This document shows positions 10,701 to 23,523 of a stretch of DNA of 64,000 nt, in pieces. Source of the DNA: Sphagnum compactum (taxonomy: Eukaryota; Bryophyta; Sphagnopsida; Sphagnales); the NCBI GenBank assembly GCA_965153455.1, contig OZ234504.1, positions 1,488,001 to 1,552,000 on the forward strand, written 5' to 3'. How positions within the stretch are numbered: the stretch's first letter is position 1; every line of letters starts with the position of its first letter. Under the pieces are notes generated by a model. The model ran no database searches, had not been told where the DNA came from, and saw only the letters and a list, made by a program, of their open reading frames with translations. The position numbers and the translations under genes were made by a program.

Positions 10701-13700
10701 GTGTATGCATTCTTTTTAACAACTAATTTCTAAGATATGGAACATCAGAATTCTTGAGGGATAATGTGTTTTTCATCTCAATTAACACACAACCAAAAAC
10801 CACATGTACACATTATATATATATATATATATAAACATGATTAAAAACCTTATTATCAGCTCAGGAATATTAAATAGTCTTTTGATTTAGGTTTCCATGT
10901 GGAACATGAATTTGGTTAGTTGCATTTTTTGATTTGACAAGATATGTTCCTTACTACTTTTTAACTTGGTCCCTTCTTTTGAATGTTGTTAAATCATTTG
11001 ATCTAATGGTGTATTGGAAATGCAAATTATTTTTCAGGAATTTAAGTATGAACAACTTTGATGGTCCTATAGATCCTGCATTGATCTTCAATCAATCTTC
11101 CAACTTGCAAGTGTTAGATTTATCACGAAACAATTTTAGTGGCCCCTTGCCCAACCTGAGTTTATTCTCCACATCTCTGCAACAATTGTGAGTTCACATT
11201 GCTTCTTCCTCACTGGTCATTTGAAGTTGATATTTCAATAGAGTTTGTATGAAAACCTCTAATTAATGTATCCATATGAAACCAAGTTTTTTTACAAATT
11301 TGTCTTCATGTGTTACATTAGGGATTTGAGTTACAATGGGTTCAATTCATCACAAGTTTCTACTTCACTTTTTCAATTCAATCAACTACAAACATTGTAA
11401 GTACATGCTTTTCCCAAGCCTTTCGTTTTCTATGAATATGATGAACTAACCCTTATGACAAATGACTTTTTTATTCTATGTACCTAAAAACTTCTCCAAC
11501 AAGATCAAGTTTAGATTATTAAATGTTGATTTTGCTTTTGAGATAGTAAATGGACATTGATGATATAACAATCTCACATCACTTGAGAGGGTAGTTGGTG
11601 GTTCGTGATTTGGTTCCTTACAATATATATGATTTGATCATTGTGTAGTTGTGTTTTAAGTGTTATAATTATTGGTTGACATTGTTCATTGTTCTATAAA
11701 TGCAATTTAAATTTATAGACAATGTTTTTATTAGCTTTTAAGATTGAATCAAACATTGTTGTTTGATATTTGCCACATCATTTGGTTTCATATTTAACAT
11801 AAATTAAAATATCAAGGTTATGGGTATTGTTATATGTGCAGAGCACTGAGTGGATGTGGCTTAATTGGTTCATTTCCATATGAATTTGCAAGTTCCCTAG
11901 CAAAATTACAAACTATGTAAGAAGTTTTCAACCTTGGTTCAAGTGGATGAACATGTGTGTATGTAGTTTCAAGAAATCAAAGATTGAATTTATAAATCAC
12001 ATCCATATTATTTCAATTTTCTTGATCTAAATGTGTAGATCACAAAAAAAACTAACTTTTTTTTTTTGGTTTATATTTCATGATTCACCTTAATATATAC
12101 TATGTTATAATTTACCATTTTAAATATAAAACAAAAAGATTTATAATCCCTTAAACCAATTTTGACCTAAATATGGTTTCTAACAATTATTTTAACAAGC
12201 AACCTTTTTTTTATAGAATTTGAGTTGGTATAATAAGTAGTGTGTAGTATGATTTAATACCATGATTTGAATCACAACCACTTTTTAAATAACCAAAAGT
12301 TTAAATTGTTGGGGCTATTGGCTCAAAGCCTACCTAATGCAATTTTTTTCTCCAATTATTCTTTTAGGAATCTTGACAACAACAATTTCAATGGGACCCT
12401 ATACATAGGAAACATTTCAAGCTTGAGCAGGAAGTTGCCCAATGGCATTATCGATGGGCATTTGCAATCCTTAAATCTTACAAAAACAAATATCTCATAT
12501 GTTGATTACAACTCCTCCGACATCACAGATGTGATTACTACTATCATGTAAGTAGATATTTTGATCATTTCCAAAAGTAGCCAACACAAATTGTGCTTTC
12601 ACCTTAATTTCTAATTTATTGATCTAAATACTAAATGTCAGGGGTAGGTTCTATACATGTATGAGCATAATGTGATTAAAAAATATGAACTTATTTACTC
12701 ACATGTATTTTTATCTTTTTGAACTCAAATGACCTCTTAAAATAATAGAAGATTTAACATCATTTGTAAAACATCTATGCAATACATGTCATTTAATATC
12801 AAATGATTATTATTTTTGTTTGCAGACTTGAAAATAGTACATATTGTTCAAAAACACCATTGCAAACAAATGGGCAAAGATGTTATTGTGCACAAAATTG
12901 TTTTTTTATACCTGGTTAGTACCTATGTTGGATAAAACTCTATTATATAATTTATTTTCCATTGCATATCTAATTGATAATAAATACAATAATATTTTTT
13001 TATACATGTAGTGGATTTATGAATATCAATATGTTGTAATACATAATTTAATAAATGTCTTAATGAAATCATTGATCATACATATACTAACAAGAATAGT
13101 TCATTGGAAAAAATAGACTAGGAATGTAGGTGATTAGGGTCTTAAATAGTTTATAAGGAGATTAGATTTTATGAAACTTTTGTCAATTGTCAAAGTTCAT
13201 ACATATATGTGTGGTTTTGTTTTCTTATAGACACAAGCAACAATCAAAAGGTGATTATAATTTCAACAACCGTAAGTAGTATTGTACTAGCACTTGTCAT
13301 TGCCATCACCACTTGCTTGTTTTGGAGGAGTAATCAAAGACAACGGTACCTACTACTTCAACTTCATGAAAGTAAGTGAATTTGCATGCAAACTTATTTT
13401 TCATTGACATTGATTTTTGTACTTATATTAATGATTTCATAAAAACTAGAGACATTACCTAAATCACAAAGTGTTTATCAATAGCGTGGGACCTAATTCT
13501 GATAAGCAAATATGTCCAAATTTGAGTATTATTATTAAATGATCTTGTCTTTTGTTCATTTTTGGGCATATTGATAAAAGAATACATGACACATGACTTC
13601 ATGAATTTAACCTATGTTTTTGTTTAATCATTTGGCATTTTATAGGATTTGCACAACATGAAGTTCAACCTACAATCTTTGGATACACTGAACTCAAGGC

Positions 13701-15690
13701 TGCTACGAGAGATTTTCATCCAACTATGAAGCTAGGTGAAGGGAGCTTTGGTGTTGTTTATAAGGTAACTTGTTTAAAAAATAATATGACATATTGAAAA
13801 ATTTAATATTTCATATAAATTTTTTTTTTGAAAAATTATTTGTCATGTAATTTGAATTATTGATCATTAGCTTTTTTGAAAATACAATATACATTAGTAT
13901 TGGGAAAGTAAAATTTATGTTACTTATGCATTGATCACATTGAAACACTTTAAAAATATGTATTATCGTCATGGTGAATAATGTTTTTATTTTATTCTAC
14001 CAGGGAATATTTGCAAATGGGGTAGAAGTGGCAATAAAACAATTGTTCATGAAAACCCAAGAAAACATAGATGAGTTTCTTAATGAAGTTGTCACCATCA
14101 GCGGAGTGAAACACCGAAATCTAGTGAAATTAAAAGGTTGTTGTTTACGTGACAACAAAAGACTATTGGTATATGAATATCTTGAAAATGGGGATTTGGC
14201 CAATTTGTTATTTGGTGAGTTTCTTAACTTTGACAAATATTTTCACATTTCAACCATTTTATTTTTTTTCTTTCATTTTTATGTCTAACCATATTCACTA
14301 ATGGTAAGACTTTCAGGTTTTATTACACACATTTTCATATTCAATCAATAGAAGAGATGAGAATTCTAATTAAATCAACCTTTGTGATGTTTTTCTAGGT
14401 GGACAAAATGGTAGAGAAGTTTTGTTTTGGCCAACACGATTCAACATTTGTCTAGGAATTGCTCGTGGTTTGTATTACCTTCACGACATTTCTCAACCAC
14501 GAATTATACATCGAGACATCAAAGCAAGCAATATTTTGCTTGACAAGAACTTGCAACCTAAAATTGCAGATTTTGGGCTGGCCTATTTATTTCCAGATGA
14601 CAAAAGTCACATTAGTACAGTGCATGTTGCAGGCACAAAGTGAGTTACCTTCATTTATTGGCATTTAAATTCTCAATACATATTTTTACTCAAGTTCATC
14701 ATTTATTTACTTATGTGTAATGTGGTCATTCCTGCAGGGGTTATTTAGCACCTGAATATGCAACTCGTGGCCAACTCACTACAAAAGTTGATGTTTATAG
14801 TTTCGGGGTTTTACTTCTTGAGATTATAAGTGGAAGAAGGAATATAAATCACAACTTCCCACTAGAAGATATATATCTTGTCGAAAAAGTAAGGCCTTGA
14901 TAATTATATAATATGTAAATCCATTCAAATGTCAATTAAATAGGTTGGTTTACATGGTTTTTTAAACAATGATGGTTTTACAATTTTTCATAGCTATTAA
15001 TTTCAAATCTTTTGATTTTGAAATATAGATGTCACAAAATTATTTAAATTAGTGTCAAAAGTAAAATAGTTAAATATTGGCCTACAAATGTACTCATAGT
15101 GGATGAATTTGTTATGTGATTATACTTTTGGTTTCATATGGTGGACATAATAATTGATACACATGGGAGAGAAAATTAAAATAAAATATGCAATCGTTAT
15201 TTATCGTTTATACATCAAAATGAAAAATCCACTAATGGAAATTGACATTAATAAAATTATGAACTATTTTGTAGATGCAAAAATTGACCAAAGAATGTGG
15301 TTTGTGTAGGCTTGGAGATTGCACAGGGAAGGCAATTTAATTGACATTGTGGATCAAAATCTCCATTTACTCAATGATGAAGCCATTCAAGCACAACGAT
15401 TACTAAACATAACTCTTTTGTGTTTGTTAAATGATGGAGAGAGGCGACCTTCTATGGCTCGTGTGGTGGCAATGTTACAAGGGGAAGTGGATTCAGGGAT
15501 TGTGGAAAATGATTTAACAGTAGAAAGATCAAATATGAGATTGCCTCCAAGTTCATTATCTAGTTTAGAATCTGAATTGGAACTTTCTAATATTTTTGAA
15601 GACTCAGAAACCAGTCCAATAATGCTTTATCATCATTCAAATGTTAGTATGAATGCAACAAGCAGCAACATTGAGCACCTTCACTATTGA
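7800..15690 (+). CDS. Leucine-rich repeat receptor-like kinase, 18 exons, 850 aa
   Basis: Exons: 7800-7899, 8108-8294, 8514-8585, 8863-8937, 9169-9237, 9758-9925, 10185-10253, 11038-11187, 11322-11396, 11842-11916, 12368-12547, 12826-12914, 13231-13371, 13646-13764, 14004-14214, 14399-14639, 14738-14888, 15310-15690. All joins keep frame (2553 nt). The protein is a type I membrane receptor. A signal peptide covers about residues 1-22 and an N-cap has Cys68, Trp73 and Cys78. About ten LRRs follow, many encoded by single 69-75-nt exons with phase-2 borders, then a Cys-rich juxtamembrane stretch and a transmembrane segment near 444-468. The kinase domain has GEGSFG 514-519, Lys535, Glu551, HRD 631-633, DFG 651-653 and APE 678-680. 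All catalytic residues are present, and it is an RD kinase. The kinase resembles the LRR-VIII-2 group, but I see no malectin domain between LRRs and membrane. The ligand is unknown. Confidence 0.9.
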
Positions 15691-15764
15691 TGTGCTTACT
15701 ATAATCATAATTACTTTGAATCCCTTGCATTAGATATTGTGGTATTAAGTTTCATCCCTCATTC

Positions 15765-15770
15765 AATAAA
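15765..15770 (+). terminator. Polyadenylation signal candidate (AATAAA)
   Basis: AATAAA lies 75 nt after the stop codon of the receptor kinase gene, a usual distance for a plant near-upstream element. Sequence evidence only. Confidence 0.45.
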
Positions 15771-17460
15771 ACTTCTTCAATTTGTAAATAACAAGGTTTG
15801 AGGTGGAAATATGGGGCATGGGGTGAAAAGAGGGCCCAAAAACAAGGTCACTTTATTGATTACTCTAACAATTAACAATAATTTAGTAATTATGCTCATT
15901 GTTATTTTTTTTTAAATGGACTAAAATTTGTTAGCTTTGCATTTCTAACTATATCATATTTTGCTTTTTTGTGTCTACAAAGAAATGACCACATATTAAA
16001 GGAACAAATTGATTTTTTTGTAGCAAAAACACATGTGTAAGGTAAGGCCTTAGGATGAGGTGGTAGTTGAGTTCAACTTTATATTTTATGAATGTCCACT
16101 AGTTAAGGACCTTACCCATCGTAAAACACAAGGTGAAATTATGATGAGTCTAAACGTGCATAAATCACATTCAAAAGGCACCTTATGCTTACAAGAGGCC
16201 TATTGATAAGTATAAGAAGCCTCTTGTACGTTTAAATTGCCTTTTTTTTCCCCTTATAAGGTGCCCTCCAAGTATACCAAGAATTGTTTTTTGAGTGCTT
16301 TACATTTGAATGGTATAGTCTTGAACCTAGAAGGATGGAAGGTTGTTATTTAATGACCTCTTAGGTAATACCCTATGAACTATTATTGAAATAAACTAAT
16401 CCATTCCAAACATTAAAAAATATCCTTTGGCATGTAAAATGGAATAAACTAGGATTTCAAACATTACAAATGATTAAATCTATTTATATATGTATATATC
16501 ATTGTGCCATAGTATGTATAGTTAGATGTTTATAAAAGTTTAGATAATTGTGGAATGGAAATTTCAAAACTATTAACCTTGTTGAGTTTCAAATGTCTCA
16601 ACAACCTCCATATTTGAAATGGTTGAAATATGATCATAAAAATTAAAGAATGAGTGTTTGATTTTCATCCATTCTCACAATATAGATAGTCCACAAATGC
16701 ATGCAAACATAGCAAAATTACGAATTTCATTTTCCTATTAGTTTTCTTGTTGATTTTTCAAGTTGTAAAGAAGGGTTTTGTCTTTCAATTTCATGAGGTA
16801 GGGATTGACTAAGACTTAGACAATTCTAGCTATAGGTCAAAGAGAAAAGTAGATTATTATTTTTGAAATCCCATTATTCACTAGCAATTTGCATTTATAT
16901 ACTATATATTACAATATCAACCTTTTTATCCTCAAAATGTGACTAATTTAGGGGATTTTCCGCATTAAAATCCTTTGTAAAAGTTGTAGAACCTTTTTTT
17001 GTGGGTCAACAAGTAGAAATCCCCCTCCCCCCCCCCCCCAAATGGTTGTAAAACTTTAAAATATAACAAATATTTTATTTCAATATTTTCCATGATATAT
17101 TTTTTTTCATTCCTAATCATTGCACTTTGAACGTTATAAATATTTCCTTGTTGTTCACACATGCAACATTAATTTTTTGACATATAAATTTTCCATAATG
17201 GACGTGAAAAATGATTTTTAAGTTTTGAATTAGGTTTGATGTTGAATGCATCCAACTAATTTGGATTTACAATGTATGAAGTAATAAGAAAAGACCAATT
17301 CATTATACATAAATTTTAGTATTTAGCACCATTGTCCAAATTACTTGCAATATTATGGGTGGATTGATAATTATCATTTTTACCACATATGACATTTCAA
17401 AAATTAAAAATATGTTGACAACTTGATTTTTTTCCCCAATGCCAATAATTGAAAATTAAT

Positions 17461-17500
<40 letters not shown>

Positions 17501-18130
17501 AATAGTTAGTTCTTGATGTCATTCAAACAAGGCCATCAATTTTGTTTACTTCAATATTCATGGAATAAAAGTCCATCATGTCGAAATTGGGCTTGACCCA
17601 TCTTCATCCAAAACCTTCTACATCCCCCTAAGTCATTCACCAATTTACCAACCTTGAGGATGATGGAAGTTGGAACCTTTATTTTCACATAAATATGATG
17701 AAACTTGGGTATTGGGAATTGAAGAAAACAAAACTCACACACCAAGTCGCAATCATGGAACAATTGTTCTAGTGCAAATATCATAAAGCTTGGGCATTGA
17801 GATGTGAAAAACAAACTACAAAGGTCATGAAGTGTGAGTATTGGCATGCAACAACCTTCATAAGAGAGAACTATTTCATGAATATTGCAATACAATCACG
17901 AGATGCAACTATCAAGATTGTCTTCTTATGCCACGACCCTTGTGTGAGGAAGAAGTTGGGCAAATGGGTAATTAATTATTTATTATTTTCCCCTATAATG
18001 TTGGTCCCCTTGCATCGCTTTCTTTCCTCTTGAACCATATTTCAACTTGTTAAATATATGAAGAAATTTGACAACTAGAAGGTAAATGCTGGTCAATGAC
18101 ATGAGGACATTGTTGCATTCTGACAATACA
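15771..18130. other. Intergenic, AT-rich, no gene recognised
   Basis: Contains a degenerate end fragment of the GTCACCCTG dispersed element near 15815-15860, a C-run at 17023-17039 and a TA microsatellite at 17464-17498. The 114-codon open frame on the minus strand at 17551-17895 shows no recognised domain and lacks flanking splice-consistent exons. Confidence 0.5.
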
Positions 18131-18134
18131 TCAT

Positions 18135-18385
18135 TAAAAAAGGGTTGTGTTTCACACAGTGGCCTTGCCATTTACATTAAAAAGTATCTTAAGGCAAAAG
18201 AAAGAATTATGAAAACTCAAATATTTCACCATGCAACAAGATAATCTTCAAAAAATCCTCTAAAAGAAACCAAAATACTTCAAGATATTGTAACTCTATA
18301 ACTAATCTCAAGTTCCAACACAAACCAAAATATCATGTTTCAAAAAATCCTCATATAAGAATAGACCTATTATTACCAAGGGGCC
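18135..18385 (+). repeat. Dispersed repeat R2, copy 1
   Basis: Matches 47487-47735 in the same orientation. Shared phrases include GTGGCCTTGCCATTTACATT, AAAAAGTATCTTAAGGCAAA and AATCCTCTAAAAGAAACCAA. No terminal repeats or coding capacity were seen, so the class is unknown. Confidence 0.8.
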
Positions 18386-18840
18386 AAAACCCCTTAAGCT
18401 ACTACCTTAGTACTTTGGCCAATTCGACACTGATTTATATTATTTTCAAAAATGTTGAAATTTTCAAAAATTATTTCTTCAAAATAGTGAATAATTAGGA
18501 AAATTCCATTTGTTAAAATGAAAATTTCAAAATTAATCAATTATTTGATGAACATGTGTTGAAATGGCCAAGGTACTATGGTATACTCTATAATGAATTG
18601 AAATACAATATCCTTGCCTTGGTAGACAAGGCCAAAAAAGCCATTTGGTTCCAATAACATTCCTTAATAGAGAAAATGATTGTGAACTCTTTGGCAATCA
18701 AAAAAGAAGGTAAACATCAAGCATACATGCCACACAATTGGCAAAGGCAAGCCAATTCTGCATAATTAATTAGTCAATTTTAACAGTACAAAAAGACCCA
18801 ATGCCTCAAATGTAAAGTGAGCCTGAGATGTTTAGGCTAA

Positions 18841-19210
18841 GAGCATCTCCAGCGGTGCTCTGAAGATCCTGCACAGTAAAAATTGATGAAAAAAATTCAA
18901 CATGCCGGTTTGACTCAGGAAAATGGTTTTGGCTCAGCATAGTTGCGCATGTTGCCATGGCTGGTAAAAGGCTCAGCAGCGCTGTGCACCTGCATAAAAG
19001 AGTGTAACAAATATGATCTAACTGCTGCTCAATGTTTCTGAGTGGCCCATCATAATGGTTGGTCCATGTGGTTTGTTATTAGTAGTCTCCCACCTATTTG
19101 CTGTCCCAGTTTCAGTTTTATTGGTGGGGTTTGTGAAAGAGTACAATAACTAAACTTGGATGTGAAAAATATTTTCACAGGGTAACATACTGAGCACCGC
19201 TGGAGATGCC
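18841..19210. mobile_element. MITE with GAGCATCTCCAGC ends (family E1)
   Basis: The left end GAGCATCTCCAGCGGTGCTC is matched by the right end read in reverse, GGGCATCTCCAGCGGTGCTC, a near-perfect 20-bp inverted repeat. Flanks are TAA on the left and TTA on the right. The size (about 370 bp), ends and three-base TWA flank fit Tourist/PIF-Harbinger-type MITEs. The interior matches the element that forms intron 2 of the gene at 41174-44468, for example GGAAAATGGTTTTGGCTCAGCAT here. Near its right end it also carries AACTAAAC followed by TTTTCACAG, a branch-point-like site and acceptor in the same place as in that intron. Confidence 0.85.
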
Positions 19211-19213
19211 CTT

Positions 19214-19884
19214 ATGCACTTAGATGCACACACATGCAATTTGGATTGATTGTGTCATTGCGTATGAACCCGGCAATTTAGTGACCAAATGAATGAAGGA
19301 AACTGCATGCACCATTGTCTCAGTGGCTCCCCAAAAAAAGGCCCTTGTAAGCTGCATTTACTTCACATTTTTCCTAAAGAAAAAACTCGGCTTAAATGCT
19401 TAGCTTGCTCCTTAAGGAAGAATATAAAAGCTACATTGGATATATTTGTCTCTTTCTTCACTGCAAGTGCCATCGCCCACAGTAAAGGCTTCCATGATAC
19501 AACAGGAGTTAAGTCAGACCTTGTAAATTGTTTTATTAACAAAAGTAAACCCTCTGCCAGATTCTTTACCTCACTCTAATTCACCTCATAACTGGGAAGG
19601 GGGAAATTTTTTTAAAAAAAAAATTATAATAATTTTTTTAAAAATAAAATAAAAACAGAATCCCATAGAAGCAAGCCACACTATGGAATCTGGTTATATT
19701 TTATGGGATACATGTAGATGGGCTCTTGGAAAGAGTTATTGGAAGGAACACCCAAATCCAAACATGGAAAATAATGAAGAAATAAGTGACAAATATGCCA
19801 TGGAAGTATATGATTGTGTTGTTTTTCTCCAAGGTTCTTGATGCCCATTAGCATTTGGCAATGAAGATATGAAGTTTAAATGAA
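19214..19884. other. Intergenic, nothing recognised
   Basis: AT-rich DNA with a 96-codon open frame at 19289-19579 that shows no recognisable domain. No repeat match was found in the window. Confidence 0.4.
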
Positions 19885-21512
19885 AAGAAAGGAGCCAATC
19901 ACATCCCATCACAATTTTTCTCAATAAATGAAAGACAAAAAGCACAGAGCAAAGTTGCATGTTGTTAGGTGAAAATGAGTTACATGTAGTATGTATAACA
20001 ATTTGTCAGCATAGAGTTGCTGTCCTTCAAGACTTAATACGCAAGGTCCAATCAAGTGGATTGAAAAGGTGAAAGGAATAATAATAGTGACACAGTAGAT
20101 TTATCCCTATAGTCACCCTGTCTTCACCCTGTCTTTGGGCCTCCATTCACCCCCTATCCTCAAAGTAAGGAAATTTTATTAAATCTCAGTATAAAATGCT
20201 GAAACTCAGCATTTAATGCACAAGGTTCCAAAATAATTATAGTAGTTGTACAGGTAAGAGCAGTGAAAGTATATGTAGCAGCAGTGGAGTCGCTCAGGAA
20301 AAAGGAAAGACAGGATGAAACTCAGTTTACCACCAAAAATTGATGGTGTTCTGGGTTCCCCTACCTTGAAGGGTACTCTACTTTTTTGCTGGTTTTTTTC
20401 TAATCTCACCCCGTGTTTGACCAAACTCAGGGTTCTGGTGCTTGTGTTTTCCTCACTTCACAGATAACTCTAGTGAATTGGACTAATAACCCCCATTATT
20501 ATAAACTTGGGGTCGTTAGTTAGTGTGATTCATATTAATTAGTTCACAGGTGCACTCACACTTTTCTTTTTGTTGTTTTTGGGAAGGGGCCATATTGATT
20601 GGCCTATCACCAATTTGTTTGGAAACATTGGGCACTTCCCAATAGAAGAGGCAACTCTTTGGACCCCAAGTCCCAAAATAGGAACAGATGTGATCACCTA
20701 TGGCCCACATTTTTGGTGTATTTTAAGGGGAGTTGAACTTTGGGCGAACTAGATGGGATAAAACTGAGGTGCTATTGGGAACGACTTGAGGGGGAACGAC
20801 TTGGGAACTTGTGAAACCCCATGGGAACAGGATGAAAACTCATTAAGAACAAGGGGAGAAAAATCCTAAAATTTTCACCCTAAGTCTAAACAGTTCAATG
20901 TAAGGTTAAATTAATTACACCTTTTGTTTAAAAAAATCCCTTTGTGTGAACATCACAGGAGTTAATTTAATCCTTCAATTTTAATCATTTTAAATGCCAA
21001 ATCAAGAGAGGGTGCAAATGGAATAAAATTATCCCTAGTAAAAACCTATGGTATGAATCCGGCTTACAGAGTGAAATATGGAAGCTGGGAATATCTAGCC
21101 AAAAGTAGGATAAAATAATGGAAGTTAAACTATCAAATGCTCAAAGGATTGAGAAATGGAAAAAAAAGAAACAAAAGATTGCATTACCAATTAGAATCCA
21201 AAAGGGATTAATTAAGTAGCCAAGTTTTGATGCCCAACTAAATCTAACCACTTTAACACATTTTGTCCCCATTACAATGTATGTAGCTCTAACAACTTTT
21301 GTCCTGATGTAAATAGTCATCCTCTTACAATAAGGTTTTATGGTGTTATCACTCAAAAAAGGTGTATTTTGTTTAGAATGTATATTTAAAGCTTTCACAC
21401 CTTGTGTCCCAATATAATTTATTTATACTCAGGATATGATGATTTTGATCCAATTAAACAATTGTTCTCTTAGGGTCTATGATTACACTATTAATTCTTT
21501 TGCACCCATATG
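19885..21512 (+). repeat. Dispersed segment, copy B, with about 1-kb insertion
   Basis: 19885-20100 and 21065-21512 together match copy A at 5240-6010, and homology continues past 21512 into what is 7033-7095 in copy A. Between the halves, 20101-21064 starts with CCCTATAGTCACCCTGTC, one end of another dispersed element. At 21509 copy B reads CCCATATGAAATG without interruption, the empty counterpart of the Helitron-like insertion in copy A. Confidence 0.85.
20110..20475 (+). mobile_element. GTCACCCTG dispersed element, copy 1
   Basis: Begins TATAGTCACCCTGTCTTCAC and contains CTGAAACTCAGCATTTAATG and AGCAGCAGTGGAG..CGCTCAGG. The same order occurs in reverse at 23875-24290 and forward at 45858-46205, and the terminal piece occurs in reverse at 5448-5538. 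Because opposite ends of the copies show the same GACAGGGTGACTATA/TATAGTCACCCTGTC phrase, the element probably has inverted termini. No protein is encoded, so it is likely a nonautonomous DNA transposon of uncertain class. Confidence 0.65.
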
Positions 21513-21839
21513 AAATGAATCATCATTCTCTCGTAAATTATTGTATTCCACAACAAATTTGTCCTCTTCTTTTTTAAGCAGCTTAGATTGTAACATTAAC
21601 AATAAGCTTAGAGCATGGACATGTCTCCTTTTATTGACTATCATGGAGATTGCTGTATCATGTGCAAATTTCTTGGTACAAAGCTCCAAAACCCAATTTC
21701 ACACTAGTTCAAAGTTGAAAAGCTCTGCTACATCCAAAGTAGGTGGATGGGTATGTAAGCAAATAAGTGAGTGAACGAGCAAGTAAGTAGGTGTGGGTGA
21801 GTTGGGGAAGAATGTGAAAACATGTTTTTATTAAGTTAT
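21513..21839. other. Intergenic flank of copy B, nothing coding
   Basis: The first part continues the homology with 7037-7095 (ATTGTATTCCACAACAAATT). The remainder has no match and no recognised gene. Confidence 0.4.
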
Positions 21840-22085
21840 CATTGATTTAAAGTCCCTTTTAAATTGAACTTTTATTTTCAAATATACATTTCTTCAAGAT
21901 TCTATATTAAGTTAACATTCACTTAATATTAAATTATCACCAAATTAACATTAGGTGCCACTTCATACATCACCTAGATTTTAATGTTAACTAATTTTTT
22001 TGATTTGAATACAACATTTTTCTTGCTATTCGTAAGACCACTTAAAACTAACTTCGCATAAGGTGTGATTGGAGCATAAAAACTT
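21840..22085. mobile_element. Decayed relative of the GGTGCATTCACACTTG MITE
   Basis: Phrases such as TTAAGTTAACATTCACTTAA and the following ACATTAGGTGCCAC match the interior of the MITE at 31440-31653. The right edge AAGGTGTGATTGGAGCAT is a diverged version of its terminus. A clean left terminus was not found. Confidence 0.5.
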
Positions 22086-22144
22086 TCTGAAAAAGTCTAG
22101 ACTTGGTGTTATAGAATTTGATGTTAAGTTTGGTACTAATGGGG

Positions 22145-22370
22145 TTTGTTGGGCCCTGTTCCCACAGGGAGGGAGAGGGACTATCACATTGGATCCAACT
22201 TTTGGAAGTTTTATCTTATTAGAACCAGTTTCACATTAAGTGAACCGATTTCTTTGGTGAAAGTGTTTAGATTGGAACGGATTGTTTTGGTGTTTAGAAT
22301 GTGGACACAGTAGGTAGATGTACAACACCTTATCTATTTGCATGGCCAGCGTGTTTGTGATGCCTTGTGT
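22145..22370 (+). repeat. Dispersed repeat R3, copy 1
   Basis: Matches 38845-39085. Shared phrases include ACTATCACATTGGATCCAAC, TTTCTTTGGTGAAAGTGTTT and TGTGGACACAGTA. Class unknown. R3 lies close to repeat R4 at both loci, so the two may be parts of one larger element. Confidence 0.8.
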
Positions 22371-22939
22371 TAACAAGGTATCATGTGACATTATCTATCA
22401 TCAAGTACTCGTTAACTTATCATCACTATCATTAAACATTATGATTCAAACCTAAATGTGTTTTGATACCTTATCATTCTGTAAACATTGTCTCTCCTAT
22501 CTATCATCAATTCACATTAGTTGCAAACTAGACCAACATTCAGCGCTCGTAGACATCTTGTTCCCAAGGGAATGCTTCTTCTCATGTGTTTCTCTTCCTC
22601 TTCTTTTTGCTACATGTCGACTTTTTGTTTTACACTTCTCTTGCAATTCTTTGCCTTGTTCCTTGAGGGCATCGACTTTCATGTTGTGCACATTTCTTGC
22701 AGGTCCATTGTTGAATGCATTCCTTGCAACAAGAACAATGACCTACATTGCGAATTCTCTATGAAATAGAAGCAATGATAGGCGCAATGCACATTCAAAA
22801 AATCTCGGTGTCTATTGTGAAAAGGATCTTTCTAGAATGCTTTTATATGCATGTGACCTCTCTCTCTATGGGCATGATCTCTTTCTCTCTTGATGAGGCT
22901 GGTGTGGTGCAATAGGGTCATGGGGAACCAGCAGCACCC

Positions 22940-23290
22940 ACCAGTGCACTGTCAACTGGATGCCCATTGATGAACCTCAACTGAGTTAATATCTGGTTTC
23001 ACCTTGGTAACCAATTCTGTAAGAAATAGGTCTCATAGATAGGCAGATAGGTAGGAAAATAGGTAACTAATAGGTAAGGAAAATAGGTAGGGAAGGGCTG
23101 TTTTTACTACCTACTTGCTTGTGGGTTGTTATTAGGTAGGTAGAAAAAAATCAACTGACCTAACCACCATGGTTAGCTAGGCAACTGGAACCCAACAGAG
23201 AACTGTTTCCCGACCACTTGCCATTCATCCTTCATGGCACAGTCGGTAGTGGGTGCTGGTTCACTGTGGCCAATAAATAGTGGGGAACAT
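22940..23290 (+). repeat. Dispersed repeat R4, copy 1
   Basis: Matches 37565-37925 and, inverted, 37930-38235. Shared features are TGAACCTCAACTGAGTTAAT, GGTTTCACCTTGGTAACCAA, a GTAG/GGTA-rich middle (TAGGTAGGAAAATAGGTAA) and AACTGTTTCC.GACCACTT. The ends of the R4 unit were not resolved. Confidence 0.8.
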
Positions 23291-23523
23291 GAGAACATAG
23301 GATAAAGATAAGATACATGGAGAATGTAAGGTAAAAGATAGGGAACACAACAAAGAAGGATAGTGTGAAGTTACCCCCAACTTATTTGCTCTCCATTTTG
23401 AGTATTTTAAAAGTTACCATTATTTAACATGTCCAAAATCTATGTTTCTAGTTAGATATTTTGTTAATTAAGAGTGACCCTACCATAGTGATTACCACTA
23501 GATGACAACAAGGATGCCATGTC

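Noticed and set aside
17551-17895. 114-codon minus-strand frame
   Set aside because: No domain, AT-rich surroundings, and no linked exons or promoter-like context.
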